Shown: positions 1 through 10,698 of the stretch, one piece after another
Position numbering within the stretch: position 1 is the first letter of the stretch
How the letters are laid out: each line of letters begins with the position of its first letter
Assembly (NCBI GenBank): GCA_036873755.1
Contig: JAVTVY010018921.1
Location: 18,794-82,793, forward strand
DNA length: 64,000 nt
DNA from: Hanleya hanleyi
Lineage: Eukaryota > Mollusca > Polyplacophora > Lepidopleurida > Hanleyidae
Direction of reading: 5' to 3'
The notes under the pieces: model-generated
The model's database searches: none
What the model saw: only the letters and a program-made list of their open reading frames with translations
Told to the model about the DNA's origin: nothing
Position numbers and translations under genes: made by a program

Positions 1-328
1 GCCCTGAGCTGTAAAGAACTTCCCAACATTTGAAGATGCTAATGACGATGGTGCCCTGAGCTGTAAAGAACTCCCCAACATTTGAAGATGCTAATGACGA
101 TGGCGCCCTGAGCTGTAAAGAACTTCCCAACATTTGAAGATGCTATTGACGATGGTGCCCTGACCTGTAAAGAACTCCCCAACATTTGAAGATGCTAATG
201 ACGATGGCGCCCTGAGCTGTAAAGAACTCCCCAACATTTGAAGATGCTAATGACGATGGCGCCCTGAGCTGTAAAGAACTCCCCAGCATTTGGAGATGCT
301 AATGGCGATGGCGACCTGAGCTGTAAAG
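1..328. repeat. 52-bp minisatellite, subfamily A, block 1
   Basis: About six head-to-tail copies of a 52-bp unit that starts gccctgagctgtaaagaact and ends in aatgacgatgg(c/t). The period is read directly, since 'gccctgag' recurs every 52 bases. Units differ by a few substitutions, mostly at the last two bases and at cttccc/ctcccc. 52 is not a multiple of three, so the open frames seen here are by-products of the repeat. The block probably continues to the left of the window. Confidence 0.97.
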
Positions 329-712
329 AACTGTCCAATATCGATAGTGCAAGAGATGCAAGGAAAGGTTCAATGTTAGGAGTCCAGTTAGTAATGTTGG
401 TAGTGGCCCGAGCAGGGAGGAATTCTGCAAAGTTGGGAGTTAGTAGCATGATACATGTAGCTGTTGGCAACTCCCCAACATTTGAAGAACGCTAACTCTC
501 TCTGTACCGGCAGTTTCAACAGTTTCAAGCTGTCATGCATGAACGAAGAGACGATCATGTTACCATCGTCTACATTATTTCAAAGGCGACAAGCTTTCGA
601 ACAAGGTATAATATGGTGAAAATATTAGCTTAAAAATGCTTCATTTTTATATGTAATTGACAAGCAATCATTGAACTATATATCTTATTGGTATAATTGT
701 ACGGATACGGTT
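329..712. repeat. Interruption of the A array, copy 1
   Basis: The first ~140 bases are diverged 52-bp units of the B type (ggcccgagcaggga, then agttgggagttagtag). They are followed by ~240 bases of non-repeated AT-rich sequence ending at ggatacgg. The whole block recurs at 2173-2570 with a few substitutions and a 14-bp indel, so the array and its interruption were duplicated together. No gene is visible. Confidence 0.85.
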
Positions 713-2172
713 AAAAAACTCCCCAATATTTGAAGATGCTAATGACGATGGTGCCCCGAGCTGTAAAGAACTCCCCAACATTTGAAGATGCTAATGACGA
801 TGGCGCCCTGAGCTGTAAAGAACTTCCCAACATTTGAGGATGCTAATGACGATGATGCCCTGAGCTGTAAAGAACTCTCCAGCATTTGAAGATGCTAATG
901 ACGATGGCGCCCTGAGCTGTAAAGAACTCCCCAACATTTGAAGATGCTAATGACGATGGCGCCCTGAGCTGTAAAGAACTTCCCAACATTTGAAGATGCT
1001 AATGACGATGATGCCCTGAGCTGTAAAGAACTCCCCAACATTTGAAGATGCTAATGACGATGGCGCCCTGAGCTGTAAAGAACTTCCCAACATTTGAAGA
1101 TGCTAATGACGATGGTGCCCCGAGCTGTAAAGAACTCCCCAACATTTGAAGATGCTAATGACGATGGTGCCCTGAGCTGTAAAGAACTCCCCAACATTTG
1201 AAGATGCTAATGACGATGGCGCCCTGAGCTGTAAAGAACTTCCCAACATTTGAAGATGCTAATGACGATGATGCCCTGAGCTGTAAAGAACTCCCCAACA
1301 TTTGAAGATGCTAATGACGATGGCGCCCTGAGCTGTAAAGAACTTCCCAACATTTGAAGATGCTAATGACGATGGCGCCCTGAGCTGTAAAGAACTCCCC
1401 AACATTTGAAGATGCTAATGACGATGGTGCCCTGAGCTGTAAAGAACTCCCCAACATTTGAAGATGCTAATGACGATGGTGCCCTGAGCTGTAAAGAACT
1501 CCCCAACATTTGAAGATGCTAATGACGATGGCGCCCTGAGCTGTAAAGAACTTCCCAACATTTGAAGATGCTAATGACGATGATGCCCTGAGCTGTAAAG
1601 AACTCCCCAACATTTGAAGATGCTAATGACGATGGTGCCCTGAGCTGTAAAGAACTCCCCAACATTTGAAGATGCTAATGACGATGGCGCCCTGAGCTGT
1701 AAAGAACTTCCCAACATTTGAAGATGCTAATGACGATGGTGCCCTGAGCTGTAAAGAACTCCCCAACATTTGAAGATGCTAATGACGATGGTGCCCTGAG
1801 CTGTGAAGAACTCCCCAACATTTGAAGATGCTAATGACGATGGTGCCCTGAGCTGTGAAGAACTTCCCAACATTTGAAGATGCTAATGACGATGGTGCCC
1901 TGAGCTGTAAAGAACTTCCCAACATTTGAAGATGCTAATGACGATGATGCCCTCAGCTGTAAAGAACTTCCCAACATTTGAAGATGCTAATGATGATGGC
2001 ACCCTGAGCTGTAAAGAACTCCCCAACATTTGAAGATGCTAATGATGATGGCCCCCTGAGCTGTAAAGAACTCCCCAACATTTGAAGATGCTAATGACGA
2101 TGGCGCCCTGAGCTGTAAAGAACTCCCCAGCATTTGAAGATGCTAATGACGATGGCGACCTGAGCTGTAAAG
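713..2172. repeat. 52-bp minisatellite, subfamily A, block 2
   Basis: About 28 tandem 52-bp units, same unit as at 1-328 and very homogeneous, as expected of recent expansion or gene-conversion-like exchange. Variants ending in ggc, ggt and gat are interspersed. Confidence 0.97.
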
Positions 2173-2570
2173 AACTGTCCAATATCGATAGTGCAAGAGA
2201 TGCAAGGAAAGGTTCAATGTTAGGACTCCAGTTAGTAACGTTGGTAGTGGCCCGAGCAGGGAGGAATTCTGCAAAGTTGGGAGTTAGTAGCATGATACAT
2301 GTAGCTGTTGGTAACTCCCCAACATTTGAAGAACGCTAACTCTCTCTGTACCGGCAGTTGCAACAGTTTCAAGCTGGTATCAAGACTGTCATGAACATGA
2401 ACAAAGAGACGATCATGTTACCATCGTCTAGATTATTTCAAAGACGACAAGCTTTCGAACAAGGTATAATATGATGAAAATATTTGCTTAAAAATGCTTC
2501 ATTTTTATATGTAATTGAGAAGCAATCATTAAACTATATTTCTTATTGGTACAATTGTATGGATACGGTA
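2173..2570. repeat. Interruption of the A array, copy 2
   Basis: Second copy of the 329-712 block. ctgtccaatatcgatagtgc is at 331 and again at 2175, an offset of 1844; at the far end ggatacgg gives 1858 because of a 14-bp indel. It forms the junction between the A and B minisatellites. Confidence 0.85.
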
Positions 2571-3226
2571 CTGAGAGGATTAATAGTGCCCATTACTGTA
2601 TGGAACTTAGAAACTGGTTAGTATTGTTAATAGTGTCCTGGGCTGCATGAATCTGTCCAACGTAGTGATATTGATATAGTAGCTTGGGAGTTAGAAATGT
2701 TAATAGTGCGGGCTGCTATAAGGAACTATCCAACGGCGGGAGTTACTAATGTTGATAGTGCCCGGAGCTGAAATGTTCAACTTTGGATGTTGATAGTGTC
2801 CTGATCTGTACAGAACTCTCCAACATTGGAAGTTATTAACGTTGTAAAGTACTGCCCTGAGCGGAAAGGAAATCTCCAACATTGAAAGTTAGTGAAGTTG
2901 TTACTGCCCTGAGCAGTAAGGAACTCTCCAACATTGAGAGTTAATAAAGTTGTTACTGCCCTGATCAGCAAGGATCTCTCCAACACTGGGAGTTAGTAAA
3001 GTTGTTACTGTCCCGAGCAGCAAGGATCTCTCCAACATTGGGTGTTAGTAAAGTTGTTACTGCCCCGAGCAGTAGGCTAAGGATCTCTCCAACATTGGGA
3101 GTTAGTAAAGTTCTTACTGCCCCGAACAGCGAAGATCTCATCAACATTGGGAGTTAGTAAAGTTGTTACTGCCTCCATCAGTAAGGATCTCACCAACACT
3201 AGGTGTTAGTAAAGTTGTTACTGCCC
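2571..3226. repeat. 52-bp minisatellite, subfamily B, block 1
   Basis: Units of about 52 bp with core agcagtaaggaactctccaa and cattgggagttagtaa. The first ~300 bases are strongly diverged and the rest more regular. Aligned by eye with the A unit, the first 28 positions (gccctgagc.gtaa.gaactc.ccaacatt) match at all but three sites, so A and B are subfamilies of one repeat. Confidence 0.92.
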
Positions 3227-4347
3227 CGGTCAGTACATCTTCACGACGTCGCAGTTTCTATTTGTGAGCCAAAGGCGAACCCTTGACCAACTTGCATAGC
3301 AAACCGCGTTCCGCCCACACTCCAGTTACGTGACCTAGAAAAACTGCGCTGATGGTATATAATACGTTTGGGTTTTACTTTCGCTGCTAAACTATTCGCT
3401 GATACCGAATGTAAAATATTTAATCCAAGCACGCATAACAATAAAATATTAATGGATAGACCAGTGAAATTTTATAGAAATCCGTGCGTTTCAACCCAGT
3501 TCAAGTCCTTCACTTCAGTGGGAAGGTGAAGTCGGATACACTGACATCGCGGGCCGCCTTTAAAGCTTCGGTGTTTTCTACCTTTGGCTGGCTTGTTGGA
3601 TGTTTGATGGTAGATGAATGGGTTTATTTTCTCTTCAAATAGATTTTGTTTTAAACTATCTTTCCTTTATATTTATTAATGTTCATGGTTGTTGAAAAGG
3701 TGCAAGTTCATCTGCCACTGGATATCGCACAAGCTATGGTGTTTTCGAACCTGTTGTCACGGTCGCCATGGTCGCGGTGCTTAAGTTATCTGATTGGTCA
3801 ATATGTGGAGGATGCCGCTGTGTGTCGTTGATCCCGATACACTGCCCAAGCGGACCAGGGGTTATATCTATCATACAGATAGAGATACCCCTGGTTTTAG
3901 CGAGGATGCGGTCAGTAAGGATCTTTCCAATATTGGGAGTTAGTAAAGTTGTTACTGCTCCGAGCAGTAAGGATCTCTCCAACATTGGGAGTTAGTAAAG
4001 TTGTTACTGCCCCTATCAGTAAGGATCTCATCAACATTTGGGGTTAGTAAAGTTGTTACTGCCCCGAGCAATAAGGATCTCTCCAACATTTGGAGTTTGT
4101 AAAGTTGTTACTGCCCCGAGCAGCAAGGATCTCTTCAACATTGAGAGTTAGTAAAGTTGTTACTGCCCCTAGCAGTAAGGATCTCTCCAACATTGGGAGT
4201 TATTAAAGTTGTTACTGTCCTGAGCAGTAAGGAACTCTCCAACACTCTCCAACACTGGGAATTGCTGACGTTGTTACTGCCCCGAGCAGTAAGGAACTCT
4301 CCAACATTGGGAGTTAGTAGTTATTACTGCCCTGAGCAGTAAGGAAT
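3086..4347. repeat. 1262-bp segmental tandem duplication, copy 1
   Basis: This block of B minisatellite plus a 673-bp insert repeats at +1262 (4348-5609). All four open frames inside the two copies have identical translations, so the copies are near-identical. That means either a very recent duplication or an assembly artefact. Confidence 0.93.
3236..3908. mobile_element. 673-bp insert in minisatellite, possible transposon (copy 1)
   Basis: Non-repetitive sequence flanked on both sides by cggtcagta (3227-3235 and 3909-3917), which would be a 9-bp target duplication. The ends are weakly inverted (catcttc... against catcctc...). Near the right end is an imperfect hairpin with arms accaggggt and acccctggt (about 3855-3898). 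No protein is recognised. The flanking 9-mer resembles the minisatellite's own agcagta, so the target duplication could be chance. Confidence 0.45.
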
Positions 4348-4497
4348 TCTCCAACATTGGGAGTTAGTAAAGTTCTTACTGCCCCGAACAGCGAAGATCT
4401 CATCAACATTGGGAGTTAGTAAAGTTGTTACTGCCTCCATCAGTAAGGATCTCACCAACACTAGGTGTTAGTAAAGTTGTTACTGCCCCGGTCAGTA
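3909..4497. repeat. 52-bp minisatellite, subfamily B, block 2
   Basis: About eleven B units between the two inserts. One unit carries an internal doubling of ctctccaacactctccaaca (about 4233-4255). Confidence 0.93.
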
Positions 4498-5609
4498 CAT
4501 CTTCACGACGTCGCAGTTTCTATTTGTGAGCCAAAGGCGAACCCTTGACCAACTTGCATAGCAAACCGCGTTCCGCCCACACTCCAGTTACGTGACCTAG
4601 AAAAACTGCGCTGATGGTATATAATACGTTTGGGTTTTACTTTCGCTGCTAAACTATTCGCTGATACCGAATGTAAAATATTTAATCCAAGCACGCATAA
4701 CAATAAAATATTAATGGATAGACCAGTGAAATTTTATAGAAATCCGTGCGTTTCAACCCAGTTCAAGTCCTTCACTTCAGTGGGAAGGTGAAGTCGGATA
4801 CACTGACATCGCGGGCCGCCTTTAAAGCTTCGGTGTTTTCTACCTTTGGCTGGCTTGTTGGATGTTTGATGGTAGATGAATGGGTTTATTTTCTCTTCAA
4901 ATAGATTTTGTTTTAAACTATCTTTCCTTTATATTTATTAATGTTCATGGTTGTTGAAAAGGTGCAAGTTCATCTGCCACTGGATATCGCACAAGCTATG
5001 GTGTTTTCGAACCTGTTGTCACGGTCGCCATGGTCGCGGTGCTTAAGTTATCTGATTGGTCAATATGTGGAGGATGCCGCTGTGTGTCGTTGATCCCGAT
5101 ACACTGCCCAAGCGGACCAGGGGTTATATCTATCATACAGATAGAGATACCCCTGGTTTTAGCGAGGATGCGGTCAGTAAGGATCTTTCCAATATTGGGA
5201 GTTAGTAAAGTTGTTACTGCTCCGAGCAGTAAGGATCTCTCCAACATTGGGAGTTAGTAAAGTTGTTACTGCCCCTATCAGTAAGGATCTCATCAACATT
5301 TGGGGTTAGTAAAGTTGTTACTGCCCCGAGCAATAAGGATCTCTCCAACATTTGGAGTTTGTAAAGTTGTTACTGCCCCGAGCAGCAAGGATCTCTTCAA
5401 CATTGAGAGTTAGTAAAGTTGTTACTGCCCCTAGCAGTAAGGATCTCTCCAACATTGGGAGTTATTAAAGTTGTTACTGTCCTGAGCAGTAAGGAACTCT
5501 CCAACACTCTCCAACACTGGGAATTGCTGACGTTGTTACTGCCCCGAGCAGTAAGGAACTCTCCAACATTGGGAGTTAGTAGTTATTACTGCCCTGAGCA
5601 GTAAGGAAT
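4348..5609. repeat. 1262-bp segmental tandem duplication, copy 2
   Basis: Second copy of the 3086-4347 block, with the same insert and the same unit variants in the same order. After 5609 the sequence diverges from copy 1 and runs on as B minisatellite. Confidence 0.93.
4498..5170. mobile_element. 673-bp insert in minisatellite, possible transposon (copy 2)
   Basis: Same insert as at 3236-3908, present again because the 1262-bp segment that contains it was duplicated. It has the same flanking 9-mer and the same hairpin. Confidence 0.45.
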
Positions 5610-6678
5610 TCTCCAACATTGGGAGTTAGTAAAGTTGTTACTGCTCCGAGCAGTAAGAAACTCTCCAACATTGAGAGTTAGTAACGTTGTTACTGCCCTG
5701 AGCAGTAAGGAACTCTCCAGCATTGGGAGTTAGTAGCGTTGTTACGTAATGCCCTGAGCAGTAAGGAACTCTCCAACATTGGGAGTTAGTGAAGTTGTTA
5801 CTGCCATCAGCAGTAAGGGATTTTCCAACATTGGGAGTTAGTAAAGTTGTTACTGCCCTGAGCAGTATGAATCTCTTCAACATTGAGAGTTAGTAACGAT
5901 GTTACTGCCCTGAGCAGTAAGGAACTCTCCAGCATTGGAAGTTAATAACGTTGTTACTGCCCTTAGCAGTAAGGAACTCTCCAACATTGAGAGTTAGTAA
6001 AGTTGTTACTGCCCTGAGCAGTAAGGATCTCCCCAACATTGAGAGTTAGTAACGTTGTTACTGCCCTGAGCAGTAAGGAACTCTCCAACATTGGAAGTTA
6101 GTAACGTTGTTACTGCCCTGAGCAGTAAGAAACTCTCCAACATTGAGAGTTAGTAACGTTGTTACTGCACTGAGCAGTAAGAAGCTCTCAAACACTGAGA
6201 GTTAGTAACGTTGTTAGTGCCCTGAGCAGTAAGGAACTCTTCAACATTGGGAGTTAGTAACGTGGTTACTTCTCCTGAACAGTAAGGAACTCTCCAACTT
6301 TGAGAGTTAGGAACGTTGTTACTGCACTGAGCAGTAAGGAACTCTCCAACATTGGGAGTTAGGAAAGTTGTTACTGCCCCGAGCAGTAAGGAAATCTCCA
6401 ACATTGAGAGTTAGTAACGTTGTTACTGCCCTGAGCAGTAAGGATCTCTCCAACATTGGGGGTTAGTAACGTTGTTACTGCCCTGAGCAGCAAGGATCTC
6501 TCCAACATTGGGAATTAATAACGTTGTTACTGCCCTGAGCAGTAAGGAACTCTCCAACATTGAGAGTTAGTAACGTTGCTACTGCCCTGAGCAGTAAGGA
6601 TCTCTCCAATATTGAGAGTTAGGAAAGTTGTTACTGGCCCGAGCAGTAAGGAAACTGAGTGTTAGGTAATGTTAATAG
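5171..6678. repeat. 52-bp minisatellite, subfamily B, block 3
   Basis: About 29 B units, most with gttactgccctgagcagta. The array stops at 6678 because a TA-flanked element is inserted (6681-7617). Diverged units resume on its far side. Confidence 0.95.
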
Positions 6679-6680
6679 TA

Positions 6681-7617
6681 GGGGATTTTGGGGTACACTG
6701 GAACATTTTTCACCTTTTTGCAACAATCTCTGCTATTATTGTCCTGTAGTTTAGCCTTCTATACTCTCGTTATAACGTATATCATACAAAAAAATCTGAA
6801 ATATTTGTTATACTTTTCTCCAAAATTCGTTTTAAAAAACTTTAAAAAGAAAGTGTCCCAGTTTGCCCCACTATAGGGCAATGGAGGTCGATGGGGCATT
6901 AATCAAAATACAATTATTAAAAGGATATACTAATATGTTTGATATGAGTTTAGAAGATTCAACAGCGATTTTTAGACTCCTGCTTTACATAAAATACTTC
7001 TCAACGGCCAACTTTGAGGAAAAAATATTTTGTGTGATTCTCATCCCAAAGAAAGCATTTAAATTTGAAAATGTTAGTAAAACTTATCAAATCTGACAGG
7101 ATTAGCAATTACTACCATGTAGAAAACAAAATAATGCACTTTGTTAGCATTTAAGATGAAAGTAAATTTCATCATTTTATTACCATTGTCCCAGTGTGCC
7201 CCGGCAAACGTATCCCGGTCTACCCCGGGTTCATGATATTTTCAGTTTTATGAAGAAAAAAAACAAAACAAACAAAAACAAACAAACTAATACATGCATC
7301 TGAAATAATTAATCGATATAATTTACTTTGTACCTCTGTCCATTATTTCTCAGTAGTGACAAAACAGCAATGAAGTACTGCTGAAATCTTGGTATAACAA
7401 AATATCATACTCAGTCCTAAAAATTTACTTGGACTGCTCAAAGACATTTTCTTCACTTTAATTTTTTTCAGTACTAGATTTTATTTGCAATCAATATAGG
7501 TGTTGTATGGGGGTGGTAGGATTTTGCTGATAATACAGTAACGTGCTTGCTGTACTTAACATAGGAGCTAGACGGCTTGTCCCACTGTGCCCTATGTCCC
7601 ACGGTATCCCAATCCCC
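6681..7617. mobile_element. 937-bp TA-flanked inverted-repeat element
   Basis: Starts ggggattttggggtac and ends gtatcccaatcccc, so the ends are imperfect terminal inverted repeats. TA lies immediately outside both ends (6679-6680 and 7618-7619), the target pattern of Tc1/mariner-type transposons. It interrupts the 52-bp minisatellite. The only internal frames are short and resemble no transposase, so it is non-autonomous. A second partial copy lies at 22367-22586. Confidence 0.75.
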
Positions 7618-7619
7618 TA

Positions 7620-7870
7620 CAATGGGCAGTAAGGGTTTTTCGAACACTGGGTGTTAGTGTGATTAATAGTTCCATTTACTGTGACTCTCTGGCTTTTAGA
7701 GTTATCAATGTTGATAAAGATCTGAACAGTAGGGAACTCTTCAATAATGGGAGTTAGTAATGTTGGTAATGATCATCCGTTCTTACATTGTCAGTTGCCA
7801 CTAGCAGAAATGATTAGAGATGTTAGTCCACTACCAGTGCTAACACAGGCCGTCCGTAAGCCCTAACAGC
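7620..7870. repeat. Degenerate tail of the 52-bp minisatellite
   Basis: Four or five decayed B-type units (gggcagtaaggg, gggtgttagtg, cagtagggaactcttcaa, gggagttagtaatgtt). Decay increases away from the array core, as is usual at tandem-array edges. Confidence 0.7.
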
Positions 7871-8639
7871 GTTTTGGATTTTAACAAAAATAATAGCTAA
7901 CAACGGACCGCCATATGAAATGCCAATACCGGTACCCGGTACCGAACCCATTCCACTACTATTTTACGACATCGAAAACAACAAACGTGTTGAAATGATT
8001 GAACATAGATTGTAATTCTTTTTAAATAAAATCTCTAGGCCTCTCAGGGACAAACAGTTTAAACACAAAAAAGACACTGTTAACATCAAATTAAGAAAAA
8101 CATTTTCAGCTGCATATATAAAAGAAACCTCATCGTGGACCCATCTCCCCCTCCCCCACGTTCATTCTTAATTGAACTTGAATGCTTCTGATATCGATTG
8201 AGAAAAGAATGTGTGCAAGGACTAATCCACTAAATCACGCTATACCATGATCAGTCCAGGATCCGGACCCTCAATAAAGGAAGAACTGTTCACGGTAAAT
8301 CTAGCTGTCTTTGACAACATATACGAGTATATTCCGTACTTCATACCAAATACATGACGCTAATATTCATTGCCTAAAAATATACTGTATCTGATATTTA
8401 AAGTATCGATGGTTATTTAACACTCGGGTCGTATAATAATGATATGCGGCTGACAATAGCCTGTGTGTCTTAAGTTGAATATACAGTTGAAGCAATAAGT
8501 CTGGCTAGCCTAACAGAATAAACAATGATGACAAACCTGGACCTTTTTATTGGAACCACTGATGATTTTCCAATAATAGAGAAGAAAAGCAATTCCGAGT
8601 AGGGATGACAATTTCATTGTGTATATTTCGCTATTAGTT
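7871..8639. other. Intergenic, no gene seen
   Basis: AT-rich single-copy-looking DNA. Only a short palindromic ggtacccggtacc near 7932 stands out. No exon with matching splice sites was found. Confidence 0.6.
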
Positions 8640-9003
8640 ATAGCATCTTCAGCAGTGAACTTTGTTTAACATCATAGTGACGTCATCTTTAGTTCGATTT
8701 TTCGGTCACATTTTTCGAATTTCTCATTTATGCAATTTCACCACAAAGACCGCGTAATACATTAGTTAATATTAATTTGATGTGAAATAAAATAGGTTTT
8801 GCCCACTCTTCATCGCGGAAAATGACGAAAACATCATTTTTCTGGTAGCCCTCGTGGCCGCCATCTTGAATTTACCCTTGATTCTCTACTCTGGGGGTTA
8901 TGTAACTAGGCTTAAAATAACCCCAATATGATAAAATATAGTCACGGATTGTCCGCTCTCAATTTTTGTCGTTCCAGAGATAGCACAGTCCTGGTAGGGT
9001 TAA
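8640..9003 (-). mobile_element. TTAA-ended miniature element, copy 1
   Basis: Read on the minus strand it starts TTAACCCTACCAGGACTGTG at 9003 and runs through the family body: 'atagtttatc...', a 'gacaaaaattgagagcggac' block, an 'aagatggcggccac' block, the 'cgcgatgaagagtgggca' block, and a TGACGTCA core. The far end is truncated or diverged. Related copies lie at 17020, 26452, 37978 and 41325. TTAA followed by CCCT suits a piggyBac-like origin; no transposase is present. Confidence 0.75.
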
Positions 9004-10147
9004 TAAGGAGACGAGAGATAATAAAGTAAACATAATTTGAAATTTTATTTGGGAAAAAGGAATACATAAGGAACTGGTACTTATCTTCACGATAATCATT
9101 ATATCTGAGCAAAGTTTTGATTAAATTAGTACTTGCATAGATTTACGGTACGAATTCTAATTAATTAAAATATTTGCATACGGGAAACAGGGTTACCCGT
9201 GTAGCTATTCATGTTTTACTCTCTATCCATTTCGAGAGTCCGATAATTTTGTCACCCTTTACTTGATATGCATGGGCCGTCAACTTCATTCTCGTATCTG
9301 TTTTTGTCTAGTATTCTTAAATAATCTGGACTAGTAAATAACGAAAAGCAAAGTAACATGGTATGTATGGAATTGATCAGGAGTATACGTTGACTATAAA
9401 CCTAGAGTCCAATGCACTTGAGAATCTTGACAGAAGTGCCGATCCTACTGTCCCAAGTTGAATACCAGTACATCTTCTATTACGGTATGTAACTAAACCA
9501 AGAGTAGAGGATATCCCGAAAACAACTTAATCTGGGGGTATCGGGTAATTATGCAGCCACTAACATATCCTGAGACCAATGTGTCCCACACACACAGCCA
9601 CATTGTGGTGGTGGTGTGATCTTGATGTTGGCATTCTCCCATTATCAGAATTTGTAACTTCCTAAACTGTCGGTGCAAGGCCTGACAGAGGAGGTGTGCA
9701 CTCTGAGAATGCATGTTGGTAGCAAGCATAAGAAGTTAGATAGATGGTGGTGCTGCATACATATCTGTGGTGATGTGACATAGTGTCCCAATCCCCCATC
9801 ATCACAACATACAGTCACAATTACCATGTTGGAGGCGATGGCAATAGAGGCAGTTGTAGTGCTTGGTGGCATCCCATAGCCTCCAACGTCTGGTATTTTC
9901 AAGATATCCTCTGGTTTTGGCGTAATTACGTCTCATCGATCTGGCTGGTCGGCATTTCTGCCCTTGGAATCTGCTCTAAATGCCTATGTCGAGTTGCAGT
10001 GAATTCACATCAAATCATACAGTTCAAGTTACAGCGTTGAAAGACCTGAGAAACATTTAGAGTCGACCATATCACAGTGGGTCGAATCATCCTGTGTCGG
10101 AAGCTATATACCTGATGCATATAAACTATAGTATTAAACACAATTGT
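9004..10147. other. Downstream flank of the minus-strand gene
   Basis: No supported exon. It should include the 3' untranslated region of the minus-strand gene ending at 10148. No AATAAA is seen close to the stop on that strand; the nearest clear one is near 9044-9049. Overlapping open frames at 9.5-10.0 kb match nothing I recognise. Confidence 0.45.
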
Positions 10148-10698
10148 CTAAGAATCAGATGCATTCTTTCCTCCGCTCTTCTTCTTGAAGAATCGTCGCA
10201 TTCTCTTCCTCAGTGGTTCCTTCTTCTCTGTATTTTTCTCTCCAGGTTTCGTCTTAGCAAAAAGCCGCCGAACCTTTTGAAGAAAAGATTTCTTCTCTCG
10301 ATGGAGTTTCGTGTCGATCGAGTTATCCCCAGCGATCAATCGTTCCCTCTTCTTCTCTCTACCTGCCGCTAAGATTTCGACAGCTATCTTAGATCGAGTT
10401 TCCTCTTCGGCCGTTAGAATCTCTGCCGCCATTTTTGAAAGGGAGGCATCTTGAGCCTTCAAAATTTCGGCTGCCATTTTTGAAACTGATAAATCCTCAG
10501 TTGTCGAGATCTCTTCTGTCATTTTGGTCAGGATGTTCTCTTCTTTTAATGATGAGTTCTCCGCAGCGGCCAACATATCAGCGGCAACTTTCGAGAGGTG
10601 GCTGTCCTCATCCGCCAATATCTCGGCGGCCATCTTGGCGAGGTGTCCTTCCTCAGATTCCTCAATCTTGGTGGCTATTTTCTGGAGCTTGGGTTTGA
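10148..10698 (-). CDS. Exon 8: helical 15-residue repeats and basic tail
   Basis: Acceptor ttttcattacag; open for 182 codons to a TAG at 10148-10150. It contains seven repeats of about 15 residues (consensus LSKMAAEILxAxDxS; the third carries a 7-residue insertion), then an Arg/Lys-rich tail of 67 residues. The repeat positions K3, A5, E7, I8 and L9 are the most constant. Confidence 0.85.

Noticed and set aside
195..6404. Many 60-90-codon frames with LLTPNVGEFLTA-like repeats in the minisatellite
   Set aside because: They are translations of a 52-bp tandem unit in all frames; 52 is not a multiple of three and no splice or start context supports them.
10435..10698. Plus-strand frames over 10.4-10.7 kb
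   Set aside because: Antisense shadows of the repetitive exon 8.
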